This document shows, piece after piece, positions 1 to 8,171 of a stretch of 64,000 nucleotides of DNA (its first letter is position 1; every line of letters begins with the position of its first letter). The notes beneath the pieces are model-generated. The model was not told the DNA's origin, ran no database searches, and saw only the letters and a list, made by a program, of their open reading frames with translations. This DNA is from Lysinibacillus composti (GTDB lineage: Bacteria; Bacillota; Bacilli; Bacillales_A; Planococcaceae): the NCBI RefSeq assembly GCF_016908465.1, contig NZ_JAFBDY010000007.1:1-64000 (forward strand), given 5' to 3'. A program made the translations under genes and the position numbers.

Positions 1-104
1 AAAGGAAGGCTTATTTGGTATACCGATTTTTAGTATATCATGTACGATTTATATTTTTTATTGAAAAATGTTGACAACTATTAGCTGGTTTTTGTTAATT
101 ACGA

Positions 105-317
105 GTGTTATCAGTCGGTACACGTGAATATGGTATAGATTATTATGAAAATTTTTCACAAACGGAATACATTTTCGGTCGAACAAATATCATACGTGAG
201 TACGGTAAAAATCTTATAGTTTCTGCACACATCGAAGGAACAAGCGGCACAGTTGAAATCTTTTGGTTATCCGGTAGAGATGAACCGACAATTTTAGCAA
301 ATAAATATGGCGATTGA
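105..317 (+). CDS. small hypothetical protein, N-terminus probably lost by frameshift
   Basis: A 70-residue reading frame begins at a GTG right after an in-frame stop and has no clear ribosome site. In another frame an ATG at 68 opens a short hydrophobic stretch (MLTTISWFLLITSVIS) that looks like a signal peptide or membrane anchor and runs into this frame. The simplest reading is one small secreted or anchored protein split by a frameshift near position 104. The mature part is polar with a tyrosine-rich start (YGIDYYENFSQTEYIFG). I do not recognise a family. A strong hairpin terminator follows. Confidence 0.35.
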   Translation: MLSVGTREYGIDYYENFSQTEYIFGRTNIIREYGKNLIVSAHIEGTSGTVEIFWLSGRDEPTILANKYGD

Positions 318-329
318 ATAAATAACACA

Positions 330-373
330 TAGTAAAAAGGCAGCTCCATTAATCAGAGTTGCCTTTTTACTAT
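330..373. terminator. bidirectional hairpin terminator
   Basis: Arms at 330-346 and 356-373 (AGTAAAAAGGCA and its complement, one mismatch) with A/T tracts on both sides. It sits between the converging small ORF on the left and the histidine kinase remnant on the right. Confidence 0.75.
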
Positions 374-424
374 ATTCATAATTTCGCTATGAGCATTGCT
401 TTTATACACTTGCTGGTACTCATT

Positions 425-742
425 TTATCTATATAGGCATATACACTTTCGGTAATAACTCATTTCGTAGTTGGGAAATGGCATAAAATTTTCAGTTGCC
501 AATTGTTCAATCCATTTCAAAATAACAAGTATCGGACTGCCTAAATACCATGCTACCCAAGCCATTGTTAGGATTATATCGAAACAAAATAACAGCACGA
601 TTAGTAGCTCTTGCTTTGACTTTGATATCCCTAACTTTGGTAACAACACATCTATAGTAAATGGGATGGTAGATGTTAAAACAAGTACATAAACGGCAAT
701 TGCTATTAATAAATGTAGTAAAATGCGTTGCTGGATGTTCAT
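425..742 (-). pseudogene. N-terminal remnant of a membrane sensor histidine kinase
   Basis: The 105 residues contain two hydrophobic segments (about residues 8-30 and 44-66) followed by SPILVILKWIEQLATENF, which looks like the juxtamembrane start of a HAMP-like linker in two-component sensor kinases. No kinase core (H-box, N/G boxes) follows. The frame ends in unrelated residues (YYRKCICLYR) and the strand then reaches a terminator. Its ATG overlaps the stop of an upstream OmpR-type regulator remnant (ATGA), the coupling typical of regulator-sensor pairs. Kinase assignment is inferred from topology and context. Confidence 0.5.
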
Positions 743-819
743 ATGCTGTCACCTTCTGGCGGAACAAATTTGTAGCCAATTCCACGTAAATTCACAAGAA
801 CTTTTGGAATGATGGATAT
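739..819 (-). pseudogene. C-terminal remnant of an OmpR-family response regulator
   Basis: Twenty-six codons remain open before the stop at 739-741 and read ...KVLVNLRGIGYKFVPPEGDSI. The element V-N-L-R-G-I-G-Y-K-F is the conserved end of the winged helix DNA-binding domain of OmpR/PhoB regulators. An in-frame stop lies at 820-822 and nothing upstream matches the rest of the protein, so the gene is truncated. The break near 820 may mark the edge of inserted DNA. Confidence 0.6.
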
Positions 820-847
820 TTATAACCCATCTTCATTAATAGCAATC

Positions 848-887
848 AGAGCTTTCCCTTTCAGTTTTGGGAAAGCTCTTTTTTTAT
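848..887 (+). terminator. rho-independent terminator
   Basis: Perfect 11-bp stem (AGAGCTTTCCC, 848-858, with 869-879) followed by a run of T on the + strand. No intact + gene lies upstream, so it probably belonged to a gene now lost. It insulates the cassette that starts at 1067. Confidence 0.8.
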
Positions 888-1066
888 ACCGATATAAATT
901 AGTTTCTAAAAAAGGGAATATAATCGGATTTTATTGCATAAAATAAAATAAATATAAAAATTTACATAACGATTAGTTCCTTTTTCAGGGAATTGGTGGT
1001 AAACTGTAATAAAGAAAGGAAGTGAATACCAATATTATCACCTATATAAAAATCGGAGGAATAGAT

Positions 1067-1534
1067 ATGAATAGTTATAATATGAAAACCATAATAAGTA
1101 AAAATTTAAATGACTACATAAAGTCAACGGGTCGCTCACATGTTTGGATAATGGAGAAAGCAGAAATACCTAAAACAACCTACTATAAGCTACTAAATGG
1201 TGAGGGCGACTTAGAAAAGCATATTGAAAAAATTATAAATTTATTTGGCATTGATGATCCTTTTTATTTCCACACCAAAGATTTTGCACCGCCTAAAAGT
1301 ATTCAAGAGATTCAAGCAGAATTAGATCTTAGAAATTTAGCGGCTGCCAATTACATAGCCGTTGAAGATAAGCAAGAAATCGCAGCGTTCGATGAAACAG
1401 TAGAGATTTTAGACGATTTCATAACAATGATTGACATATTAAAAAGGAATAAAGTTACTTTAGATTTTGACCATATGAAAGCACCAATCCATATACTTAA
1501 TCAAGAAATATATAAAGAAAACTTGAAGGAGTGA
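1067..1534 (+). CDS. HTH-type regulator, first gene of HTH-ImmA-PIN cassette
   Basis: 155-residue protein. The ATG at 1067 is chosen over the upstream GTG because GGAGG lies 7 bases before it. Residues about 6-60 look like a degenerate Cro/XRE-type helix-turn-helix (IMEKAEIPKTTYYKLLNGEG matches the helix 2-turn-helix 3 part). The rest is acidic and helical (EIQAELDLRN, FDETVEILDDFITMIDIL) and could bind a partner. It is followed 5 bases after its stop by an ImmA/IrrE-like peptidase gene, an arrangement in which the peptidase often cleaves the repressor. Likely an autoregulator or antitoxin; this is inference. Confidence 0.6.
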   Translation: MNSYNMKTIISKNLNDYIKSTGRSHVWIMEKAEIPKTTYYKLLNGEGDLEKHIEKIINLFGIDDPFYFHTKDFAPPKSIQEIQAELDLRNLAAANYIAVEDKQEIAAFDETVEILDDFITMIDILKRNKVTLDFDHMKAPIHILNQEIYKENLKE

Positions 1535-1539
1535 AAAAA

Positions 1540-2337
1540 ATGATTAATAAGACAAATCTAAGGGAAGTTATTTTGTCTAATTACGAACTACTACCTGTTA
1601 TCCAAAATCGTGTAATTTCTGTTTTTGATAAAGGAATACAGTTCAAATATAAGCCATTACAAAGCATTCAAAATTATTTAATGAAATATGCTGACGTAAT
1701 TATGTTTCCTAGTAATTCGAAAAACTACGGGGGCTTAGTCACCTATCGTAATGGTGCTTATTATATACACATCAATACGTTGCAACCCAAAACATATGAA
1801 AATTTCATATGGGCGCATGAATTTTATCACTTTGAATTTGAAAAAGAGCGTATTAAAAACGTGAACGAAGTGACATTTATTGATAAAGATACCGCCTTAG
1901 ATGTTCATGAAAGGTTGGCTAATTTATTTGCAGCTGAACTTTTAATTAATAAAGAAATACTGGAATTGCTTTTCAAAGATAAATGCGAGCAAAACCCGGA
2001 TGATCCTTTAGCAACAAATATCATTCGCTTAATTCCAGATTTCAAACTTCCCTACAAATCGTTAGTGATTAAATTGGCGCAAGAAAAGCTGATTACACTT
2101 GATGAAGCAGAGGAAATTATTGATTATCCTTATTCAAAAAATTTACCAATCGATTTTGACTTATCAATTTTAAAACCAAGTAAGGCGATTAAAATTGATA
2201 GTTTAAATAAATTAATTGACGTTTCTGTTTCAAAGGATACAATGCTGGTATCTGATTTTGATAGCATCCTGAAAATGAAGGAGAAGCATCTAACCCGACT
2301 GGAGCAGATTCGTCAAAATGACTTCAAGGAGGAATAA
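1540..2337 (+). CDS. ImmA/IrrE-family (COG2856) metallopeptidase
   Basis: 265-residue protein started at ATG 1540 (AAGGAG 8 bases upstream) rather than the GTG at 1531. The zinc-binding HExxH motif is seen as H93-E94-F-Y-H97 in WAHEFYHFEFEKE. A second glutamate lies in the helix HERLANLFAAELL (E124), the usual third ligand of the family. Known relatives (ImmA of ICEBs1, IrrE/DdrO of Deinococcus) cleave XRE repressors on a stress or mating signal. The C-terminal half (about 145-265) is not recognised. It lies between the HTH gene and a PIN-like gene, close enough for one transcript, so cleavage of the HTH protein is the likely role. Confidence 0.8.
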   Translation: MINKTNLREVILSNYELLPVIQNRVISVFDKGIQFKYKPLQSIQNYLMKYADVIMFPSNSKNYGGLVTYRNGAYYIHINTLQPKTYENFIWAHEFYHFEFEKERIKNVNEVTFIDKDTALDVHERLANLFAAELLINKEILELLFKDKCEQNPDDPLATNIIRLIPDFKLPYKSLVIKLAQEKLITLDEAEEIIDYPYSKNLPIDFDLSILKPSKAIKIDSLNKLIDVSVSKDTMLVSDFDSILKMKEKHLTRLEQIRQNDFKEE

Positions 2338-2342
2338 TTCAC

Positions 2343-3266
2343 ATGAATGAAACCGCAATTTTAGAAAATCCCTACTTTGAGGACGTAGTGTCCAATTTAA
2401 AGAAGGGTAAACAAGACTTCACACGTATTACGAAAGCAGGTCACCGTCACTTCTATGTGTTAGACAACAATGAAATGACTGATTTAGCGTTACTCGCTAA
2501 CAACAGTCCACAAGATTTTCTTGCGCTTATGCGTTCCCTTTCCAAGCCCGCTTTCATAATACCAACAATCGTAATCGAGGAAAGCGTATCGAACATTAAA
2601 AGCAAGCAACACTTCAACTCGCGTTACCTTAATTTTTACACAATGCTTGCAACAGTTGGTCCGATCCTTCTAATGTCAACGGACGACAATTTTGAAGTGT
2701 ATGCAGAAGGTTTCAACACTAAACATGAAGCGACAGCCCATTACATTGAATTGGCACAGCTTTCAACTGACAACATTGAAATCAAAAAACTTTGTAAGAA
2801 AGCCAAAACCGTACAAGACGTAGACAAAGCGTATCGTTCTATTGAAGATGATGCGGGTGAACGCTTAGCCTTTCTTTATATACACGCATTAATTGCTGAG
2901 AAATTTACTTTAACTTTCCTTAGCAATGAAATTAAGGGTGTTTATAATAAATGGCAACGATTTAGACAAGACAAGCAGTTGTTAAGAAAAATTTACGTCC
3001 AAGATTGCGAGAAGTACATAGATGTTTTTCGTGTTATATCATATCATAAACTTATTTTCGACTTTTCGAGAGGTTTCTTTGGATTAAATTCATCTGCCCG
3101 CTTATTATTCATTCAACAGGCACGTAAAGGCGCAATAATACAACGACCAGTTTTATATGGTTCAGAGGCTGACTTTGAAAAAGGCATAGCCCCTGTATAT
3201 GAAGGAGTAACTAATGTTAAATTTAATGATTTTGTCGAGGATAACGACATCATTATGTTTTATTAA
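2343..3266 (+). CDS. PIN-like domain protein, putative toxin or nuclease
   Basis: 307 residues, start fixed by AAGGAGG 9 bases before the ATG. The spacing of acidic residues resembles a PIN nuclease: D41 in FYVLDNNEMTD after a hydrophobic strand, E79/E80 in TIVIEES, D169/D170 and E173 in EDDAGERLAFLYIHAL, and N195/E196 in TFLSNEIKG where the fourth acidic site is expected. The C-terminal third (about 205-307) is basic then mixed and is unfamiliar. It is the last gene of the cassette and is followed by a terminator. A PIN assignment by eye is tentative; an alternative is a substrate or effector of the neighbouring peptidase. Confidence 0.5.
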   Translation: MNETAILENPYFEDVVSNLKKGKQDFTRITKAGHRHFYVLDNNEMTDLALLANNSPQDFLALMRSLSKPAFIIPTIVIEESVSNIKSKQHFNSRYLNFYTMLATVGPILLMSTDDNFEVYAEGFNTKHEATAHYIELAQLSTDNIEIKKLCKKAKTVQDVDKAYRSIEDDAGERLAFLYIHALIAEKFTLTFLSNEIKGVYNKWQRFRQDKQLLRKIYVQDCEKYIDVFRVISYHKLIFDFSRGFFGLNSSARLLFIQQARKGAIIQRPVLYGSEADFEKGIAPVYEGVTNVKFNDFVEDNDIIMFY

Positions 3267-3271
3267 TAGCG

Positions 3272-3317
3272 AATAACCAAAGGCAAAATTCATTTTATGC
3301 TTTTGGTTATTTTTTTG
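3272..3317 (+). terminator. terminator of HTH-ImmA-PIN cassette
   Basis: AATAACCAAA (3272-3281) pairs with TTTGGTTATT (3302-3311), followed by T7. It lies 5 bases past the PIN-like gene. Confidence 0.8.
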
Positions 3318-3385
3318 CCGTATTCTAATGCAACTTAGAACTGGGTGTAGTTCTTACACACGATTATCGATCTCCAAAAACAAAA

Positions 3386-3427
3386 AAGGATTGTGTGTCT
3401 AGTCAAAAGACTAAACTCACAATCCTT
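3386..3427 (-). terminator. nested hairpin, second terminator for the zinc-ribbon gene
   Basis: Outer stem AAGGATTGTG (3386-3395) with CACAATCCTT (3418-3427), inner stem TAGTC/GACTA. On the minus strand it is followed by TTTTTTG, so it acts on transcripts from the right. Confidence 0.6.
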
Positions 3428-3608
3428 GTTATACCGCAGAAAAAAGAGGGTTTTGGTTAAAGTTGATACTAATGGTCGGGGTTAAATAACGGTCGATATC
3501 ATTTATAAGTCGAGTATCTTTCTTCTTTCATAAGCTACTTCTTTTTACAAAGCTACATCAGCGAACTTGAAGTGACCATTTTATTAAACAATATAGTAAT
3601 AAAAAAGA

Positions 3609-3629
3609 GTATCTGCATAATACAGATAC
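3609..3629 (-). terminator. first hairpin downstream of the zinc-ribbon gene
   Basis: GTATCTG/CAGATAC stem followed on the minus strand by CTCTTTTTTATT. It is about 90 bases past the stop of the gene ending at 3716 and also lies within a weak 43-codon minus frame (3558-3689). Confidence 0.55.
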
Positions 3630-3715
3630 CCAAAGATCTCCAGGGAACTTCCCTATTGACCTATCTACACCATCGTTAGTGTAATACATATGAAGTATTC
3701 CTCCAAATGAAACCG

Positions 3716-4930
3716 TTAGAAATTTGGATTTGGCTTTTCAATAAAACCGAGTTCGCCAATTCGCATAATGGTAGTATACAAAATTTGACTAATATATGTT
3801 TCTGGCAAATCTTTTATTCTTGAGTAATTTGAAAGCTTCCAGTTCTGTGAGATTGCTCTTTGCCCATATCCTTCACAAGCTGTAATTACCAAGTTTGCAG
3901 CATGTTTTTTAGTTATCTCACCTGATTGATATCGTTGTGTACTTTTTGCTACCGAACTAAAAATAATCCCGTATATTTGAGCAACCGAATAATGCTCTAA
4001 CAAATATTCAAAAACACGAATCGTTTTTTCACCAGGACTGAATGAATACCCTACACGCTGCATTTGGTATAACAGATATTCGATGCATTCTTTTAATGCA
4101 AGCTTTTTCCACATATCATAACAAAACATTTTAAAGTCTTCGTCCCCGCTAAAGTCCGGATACAGTATACGTTTTATCATTGCATCATAATTATTGTCTA
4201 TTCCTTTAACATTAATTCGATATCGAACATCATAAGTGCTATATCTAACTTTTTCATCATCATCTTCAAATACAATATCAAATGCATTTATATCAGAAAG
4301 TTGGTGGGGAACAATGATCTTTCTGGCTGTTAACGTCTTGACGATTTCTGCTTGAAATTCGATGGTTGGGGCTAATAGATGCGCTTTATGCTTTAATGGT
4401 TCGATAAACATCGTATTTTCCGACAAAGAACTTCTTAATATCACACTTAAAAACAGCCTATCCTCAAGTGTTAAATTTTGCTCTTCATGTAATGTCCAAT
4501 TCTTTTCATCTAAAAGATTAGCAAGTGTGGCTTTTTTTCGTTCTAATAATTGCCTTTTTTCTTCTTCCGCTTCTAATCTTGCTCTTTTTCTTTCCTCTTC
4601 ACAATACTGACATTGACAGTACCAAGTTCTGGTATGTCCACATTGAATGCAGTATTTTTCTTTTTCATTTATGTATGTAGACTTTGATTTTGATTCCCAC
4701 GGGATTACTACGGTTCCTTTGCAATGATTACATTTTTCATCCGTCATAATAGGCGGAAAAATGGTATAAAACATAGAAGTATTTATTTTTATATCGTATT
4801 CTTTTAGAAGATTATTTACTTTTACGCCATCATAATATTTTCGAATAAGTTCTACAACTTGTTCCTGTGATAGATGAGCCAGTCGTTTATCTAGGTTTTG
4901 AAAATATAAATTTTCTGTAACAATTTCCAC
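3716..4930 (-). CDS. zinc-ribbon protein of unknown function
   Basis: 404-residue protein. I start it at the GTG at 4930 because TTTGGAGG lies 8 bases before it; an ATG 24 bases upstream lacks a good site. After about 80 residues it has paired cysteines CNHC, CIQC and CQCQYC, consistent with one or two zinc ribbons, then a charged coiled-coil stretch (EEERKRARLEAEEEKRQLLE). The rest is a helical region with no motif I can place. The zinc ribbon plus charged helix suggests nucleic-acid or protein binding. It stands alone between accessory genes and is AT-rich like them. I do not assign a function. Confidence 0.7.
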   Translation of the reverse strand: MEIVTENLYFQNLDKRLAHLSQEQVVELIRKYYDGVKVNNLLKEYDIKINTSMFYTIFPPIMTDEKCNHCKGTVVIPWESKSKSTYINEKEKYCIQCGHTRTWYCQCQYCEEERKRARLEAEEEKRQLLERKKATLANLLDEKNWTLHEEQNLTLEDRLFLSVILRSSLSENTMFIEPLKHKAHLLAPTIEFQAEIVKTLTARKIIVPHQLSDINAFDIVFEDDDEKVRYSTYDVRYRINVKGIDNNYDAMIKRILYPDFSGDEDFKMFCYDMWKKLALKECIEYLLYQMQRVGYSFSPGEKTIRVFEYLLEHYSVAQIYGIIFSSVAKSTQRYQSGEITKKHAANLVITACEGYGQRAISQNWKLSNYSRIKDLPETYISQILYTTIMRIGELGFIEKPNPNF

Positions 4931-5273
4931 GCAACATACCTCCAAACAAAACATTCGTTCCTGTTTGATTTATTATAAGCTAAATAAATGAACAACGTCC
5001 AAAGTTTACGCATCAATTACATTAAATTTGTAGTTTAGTAGGTATTCAAGAATACTTCTGCCATAATTTAATGGCCTCGTTAAAAACTACCTGAATAAGG
5101 GCAACAAACACTTTAGAAAATTATTACGGTAGATGAAGAGAATTTGAAATTAAATCTAAAGTTACTGAAAACTAAGCAAACAAAGAAATCAACCAACTTT
5201 AGGTTATTATTTCCACATGTTGTGAAATAGATGGATCCTTTTGAAGAAATGTATATTTATTTTAATTTGAATT
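4931..5273. other. intergenic region, no gene seen
   Basis: About 340 AT-rich bases between divergent genes. It should hold the promoter of the zinc-ribbon gene on the minus strand. I see no RNA gene or strong repeat. The last 30 bases probably held the signal-peptide codons of the damaged lipoprotein gene to the right. Confidence 0.4.
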
Positions 5274-5684
5274 ATGGTGTTAGCTGCTTGTAGTAATGCA
5301 GAACCATCAACAAGTAACGAAGCAACAGAAGAAGATTCAGAACAAATTACAAAAGAAATTACAGCTGAAACGAAACCACCAGAAGGATCAATTACTCAGC
5401 CCTCTGAAGAATCCAAGGTTACTGATCCAGAAACAGAAGTAAGTGAACTGAAACAATTAATTTTAGTGGATTTTAACACTCGTTATGATCTTGATATGGA
5501 ATATAGTGAACCCTATATATTTGGCAAATTCGAGTTGAAAGATGGTTATATTTTTTATGCAGATTGGTATTTTCATTTAGAGGGTGAAACATTTGATTAT
5601 GCAACTGAAATATTCATAGATCGTCAACTTGTACAAGCTCAAGTGGAATTAAAAGACGGAGTAACAAAGGGAGATTTTATCTGA
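5274..5684 (+). pseudogene. lipoprotein with truncated signal peptide
   Basis: The frame opens MVLAACSNAEPSTSNEATEE: a lipobox (LAAC) with almost no n- and h-region before it, because a TGA at 5268 cuts the frame. An ATG at 5249 in another frame could supply MYIYFNL, so a one-base indel has probably destroyed a normal signal peptide. After the cysteine come about 50 Glu/Thr/Ser-rich linker residues and then a compact domain with FGKFELKDGYIFYADWYFHL. The domain is unknown. Without a signal peptide the product would not be lipidated, hence the pseudogene call. Confidence 0.5.
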
Positions 5685-5691
5685 ATTAGGT

Positions 5692-5718
5692 TTATCTAAA
5701 GAAGTATTCTTTAGATAA
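5692..5718 (+). terminator. perfect 12-bp hairpin after the lipoprotein gene
   Basis: TTATCTAAAGAA (5692-5703) pairs fully with 5707-5718 around a 3-base loop. The T tract starts some 10 bases later, so it is a weak terminator or an RNA-stabilising hairpin. Confidence 0.55.
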
Positions 5719-5873
5719 GTATGAGATTTTTATAAAAAAGTTTGTTCATTTTCTACATGTGTTGGCCCACAATCTCGCCCTATTGTTGAATGATCATTAA
5801 GCTATATTATTTACTGGTCGAAACCGCAACTCAATATAGGTGTTATGCATGATGTATCTGCTATAACGACTTG

Positions 5874-6218
5874 TTATAGCTCTAAACACTTCAAATTAGG
5901 CAAACTAACTAGAGAAGATACATCTTTAATTGTCTGATTTAAAAATTTAAGATGCCCTAGATTCATAGCGTGCTCTATACCTTTCGGATTTGTATCCTTC
6001 TCCAATTGACTTGTTATTTCTTCTTAAGTGGGCTCATAATCTTCAACTTTTTTCTAACATTGTATTAATCAATTTCTTTAAATTTTCATCTTCGATAACC
6101 TTTGTTTCTTTTACTATATCTTGACTCTGGTTATCCAACGCGTCTTCTTATCGGAAGCAGAACAACCAACTAATAGCAATGTTCCTGATAGAAACAACGC
6201 TAAAATGATACCATACAC
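5874..6218 (-). pseudogene. decayed leucine-rich-repeat lipoprotein gene
   Basis: Start GTG at 6216-6218 with GGGGAG 8 bases upstream gives a good lipoprotein signal (YGIILALFLSGTLLLVGCSA). The frame then breaks. Its continuation appears in other frames: DIVKETKVIEDENLKKLI, then KDTNPKGIEHAMNLGHLKFL and NQTIKDVSSLVSLPNLKCLEL. The last two look like internalin-type leucine-rich repeats (GIEHAxNLxxL..NQIKDVSSLxxLxNLKxLEL). At least one frameshift, one in-frame stop (ACT TAA GAA) and loss of the C-terminal repeats mark it as dead. Confidence 0.6.
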
Positions 6219-6271
6219 ACAAAACACTCCCCTCCCTTTAACTACCTTTTGATTAAATCCCTTATTTAAGA

Positions 6272-6306
6272 AAAAACCTTGTCTATGTAACAAAGACAAG
6301 GTTTTT
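6272..6306. terminator. perfect 13-bp hairpin, bidirectional terminator
   Basis: AAAAACCTTGTCT (6272-6284) pairs with AGACAAGGTTTTT (6294-6306); T/A tracts lie on both sides. It lies upstream of the decayed lipoprotein gene. Confidence 0.75.
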
Positions 6307-6504
6307 AAATTATTACTTACGGAATTTAATATCGTATAATCGGAGATATCCGAAGTTTCATTAAAAACAAATCATAGCATAGTCATTCCAAGTCGCTCAT
6401 TACCAATTTACATAAGTTAATTAGCGAATTGATCAGGCGGAGAACAACCAGACCATAATTTCGCTAACTTCGGATTTAGATGGATACTGAAAAGAGGTAT
6501 GTAG

Positions 6505-6663
6505 ATGAAAAAGAGTCGTATTCTGGAAGATCACTTAAAATATAAAGATAAGTCCATGAGCGAATTAATTACGGAACGTAATAAAAAACTTTCCAAAGGT
6601 CAGAATGACCTTAGAAAGAAATGGCTTCCGGAAAAATACAATCCTAATTTAGACAAAAAATAA
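6505..6663 (+). CDS. 52-residue basic protein, unknown
   Basis: A small frame, MKKSRILEDHLKYKDKSMSE then ...RKKWLPEKYNPNLDKK, preceded by AGAGG 7 bases before the ATG. It is rich in Lys/Arg/Glu and predicted helical, with no hydrophobic segment. The good ribosome site and protein-like composition support translation. It is transcribed opposite to the large gene on its right. Nothing in it indicates a function; a small nucleic-acid-binding or regulatory protein is possible. Confidence 0.5.
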   Translation: MKKSRILEDHLKYKDKSMSELITERNKKLSKGQNDLRKKWLPEKYNPNLDKK

Positions 6664-6752
6664 ATTAACAATAGAATGGGTAATTTACTCCATTAGTAAA
6701 AAGAGTTACCAGAAATTCTAAATCCGCAAACACAATCATAATCTACTTCTTA

Positions 6753-8171
6753 CTATACGAACTCATGCCATACTTTCAAAACATCTACAATAGGCATTTG
6801 ATTCGGTGATTTATCAACATTATTCAAATAGTTTTTAGCAAAACCAAATGGGATACGTGAACGAATGATATTACCCAGTTGATTATAATAACTATCATTT
6901 TTGATAAATTCTTCTGTTAAATACATCTTCCGTTTTCTAGATTTATTAACCCTATCTGAATTAAAAAATAAAAAAGCTAATTCTTTATTAGAAATTTCAT
7001 CTAAACTATTTTTCAAATCCTCTATCTTTTTTATGTGATTACGACGGTCGTTATCATCATATGAAAAATCGGAGACAAATTCACCAATTACTCTTCCTAA
7101 ATCATGTAATTGCCTTCTATTGAAATAAATTAAAAAATCATATGATAAATAACTTGTCGTTAAATATTGTAGATTTTCTTTTACTATTTCCTCCCCATTT
7201 GTAACATTAAGAAGGGATCTCTTATATTTATTGTTCAATTTTTTGGTATCAGGTTTTGAAAAAACGAAAGAATCCTGATACTTCCCCTTTAAATTTGTAG
7301 ATTTGTTATCTACTAAAAAAATAGCTTTAAATTTATAAAGTTCATCCTGATGTACTAAAATATAATCATTAGACAAATCCCCACTGAAACTTTCTACATA
7401 TTCCATTAAAGCTGTACCGAACATTTCCAATTCATAAAAATGTTCTACATCATAAGCAGCGGATTTTCTATTTTTTAGATAGCTAGATGAATACATAAAA
7501 TCTTTTATGTTTTGAATTTTTTCTGCAGATTCTATTGAATAGAGATTACATAGATCAACTAGCTCTTTTTCTGCGATTTTGTTGGTTGGTCTTCTTAATA
7601 CAAAACGCTTTGAACTTATCTTTTCCAACTCTTTAAAATCAAATACTAATAACATTTCGAGATTCTTATTAAAAAAAACTCCTAGAAGACACTTCTTAAT
7701 TTCCTGTAAATTTAAATTTAAATCTTTCATTACTTTCTCAATTTCAAGCGTGTAGATATAATACTTACTATCATTTGTAATAAAAACTTGGGTACTAACA
7801 TATTCCTGCATTTCTGATGCACTTATTTTTACTATCGGATCTATCGTTTGATAACCATATAAGCATGTATTTGCATTAATACTAATATTTGTGTCCAAAA
7901 CTTTATTAATCCATTTCAATTCATCTGGCCAAAAAAGTAGTATCCCTTCCTCATACTCATCTTGGATATATAAAAAATCCAATTGCTTTATTAATCTATA
8001 CAAGGGATATATTCCTTTTCCATCTTTAGTTCTTCTGTAAGCAAATGGTACTTTTTCTATTCCAAAATCTTTAAATTTATGTATTTGATATTCGCTAATT
8101 AAAGGTAAATTATGATTTTTCATATAAGTAACATATTCCTGATATTTTTCAAAAATTAAGCTATTTCCCAT
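6753..8171 (-). CDS. large orphan accessory protein
   Basis: 472 residues from the ATG at 8171 (AAAGGG 6 bases upstream); a TTG 15 bases earlier would sit on that site. AT-rich, no signal peptide or membrane segment. The N-terminal 60 residues (ISEYQIHKFKDFGIEK, then GIYPLYRLIKQLDFLYIQ) faintly recall a MerR-like winged helix with a polar wing, but I would not rely on it. The middle and C-terminal parts are Lys/Asn/Tyr-rich with no nuclease, ATPase or peptidase motif visible. It stands alone in a mobile region, a typical setting for single-gene defence or regulatory proteins; that is only context. Confidence 0.65.
   Translation of the reverse strand: MGNSLIFEKYQEYVTYMKNHNLPLISEYQIHKFKDFGIEKVPFAYRRTKDGKGIYPLYRLIKQLDFLYIQDEYEEGILLFWPDELKWINKVLDTNISINANTCLYGYQTIDPIVKISASEMQEYVSTQVFITNDSKYYIYTLEIEKVMKDLNLNLQEIKKCLLGVFFNKNLEMLLVFDFKELEKISSKRFVLRRPTNKIAEKELVDLCNLYSIESAEKIQNIKDFMYSSSYLKNRKSAAYDVEHFYELEMFGTALMEYVESFSGDLSNDYILVHQDELYKFKAIFLVDNKSTNLKGKYQDSFVFSKPDTKKLNNKYKRSLLNVTNGEEIVKENLQYLTTSYLSYDFLIYFNRRQLHDLGRVIGEFVSDFSYDDNDRRNHIKKIEDLKNSLDEISNKELAFLFFNSDRVNKSRKRKMYLTEEFIKNDSYYNQLGNIIRSRIPFGFAKNYLNNVDKSPNQMPIVDVLKVWHEFV

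Noticed and set aside
3558-3689. 43-residue minus-strand ORF after the zinc-ribbon gene (GGAGG 10 bases before ATG)
   Set aside because: It runs through a terminator hairpin and ends without family features; kept only as a note.
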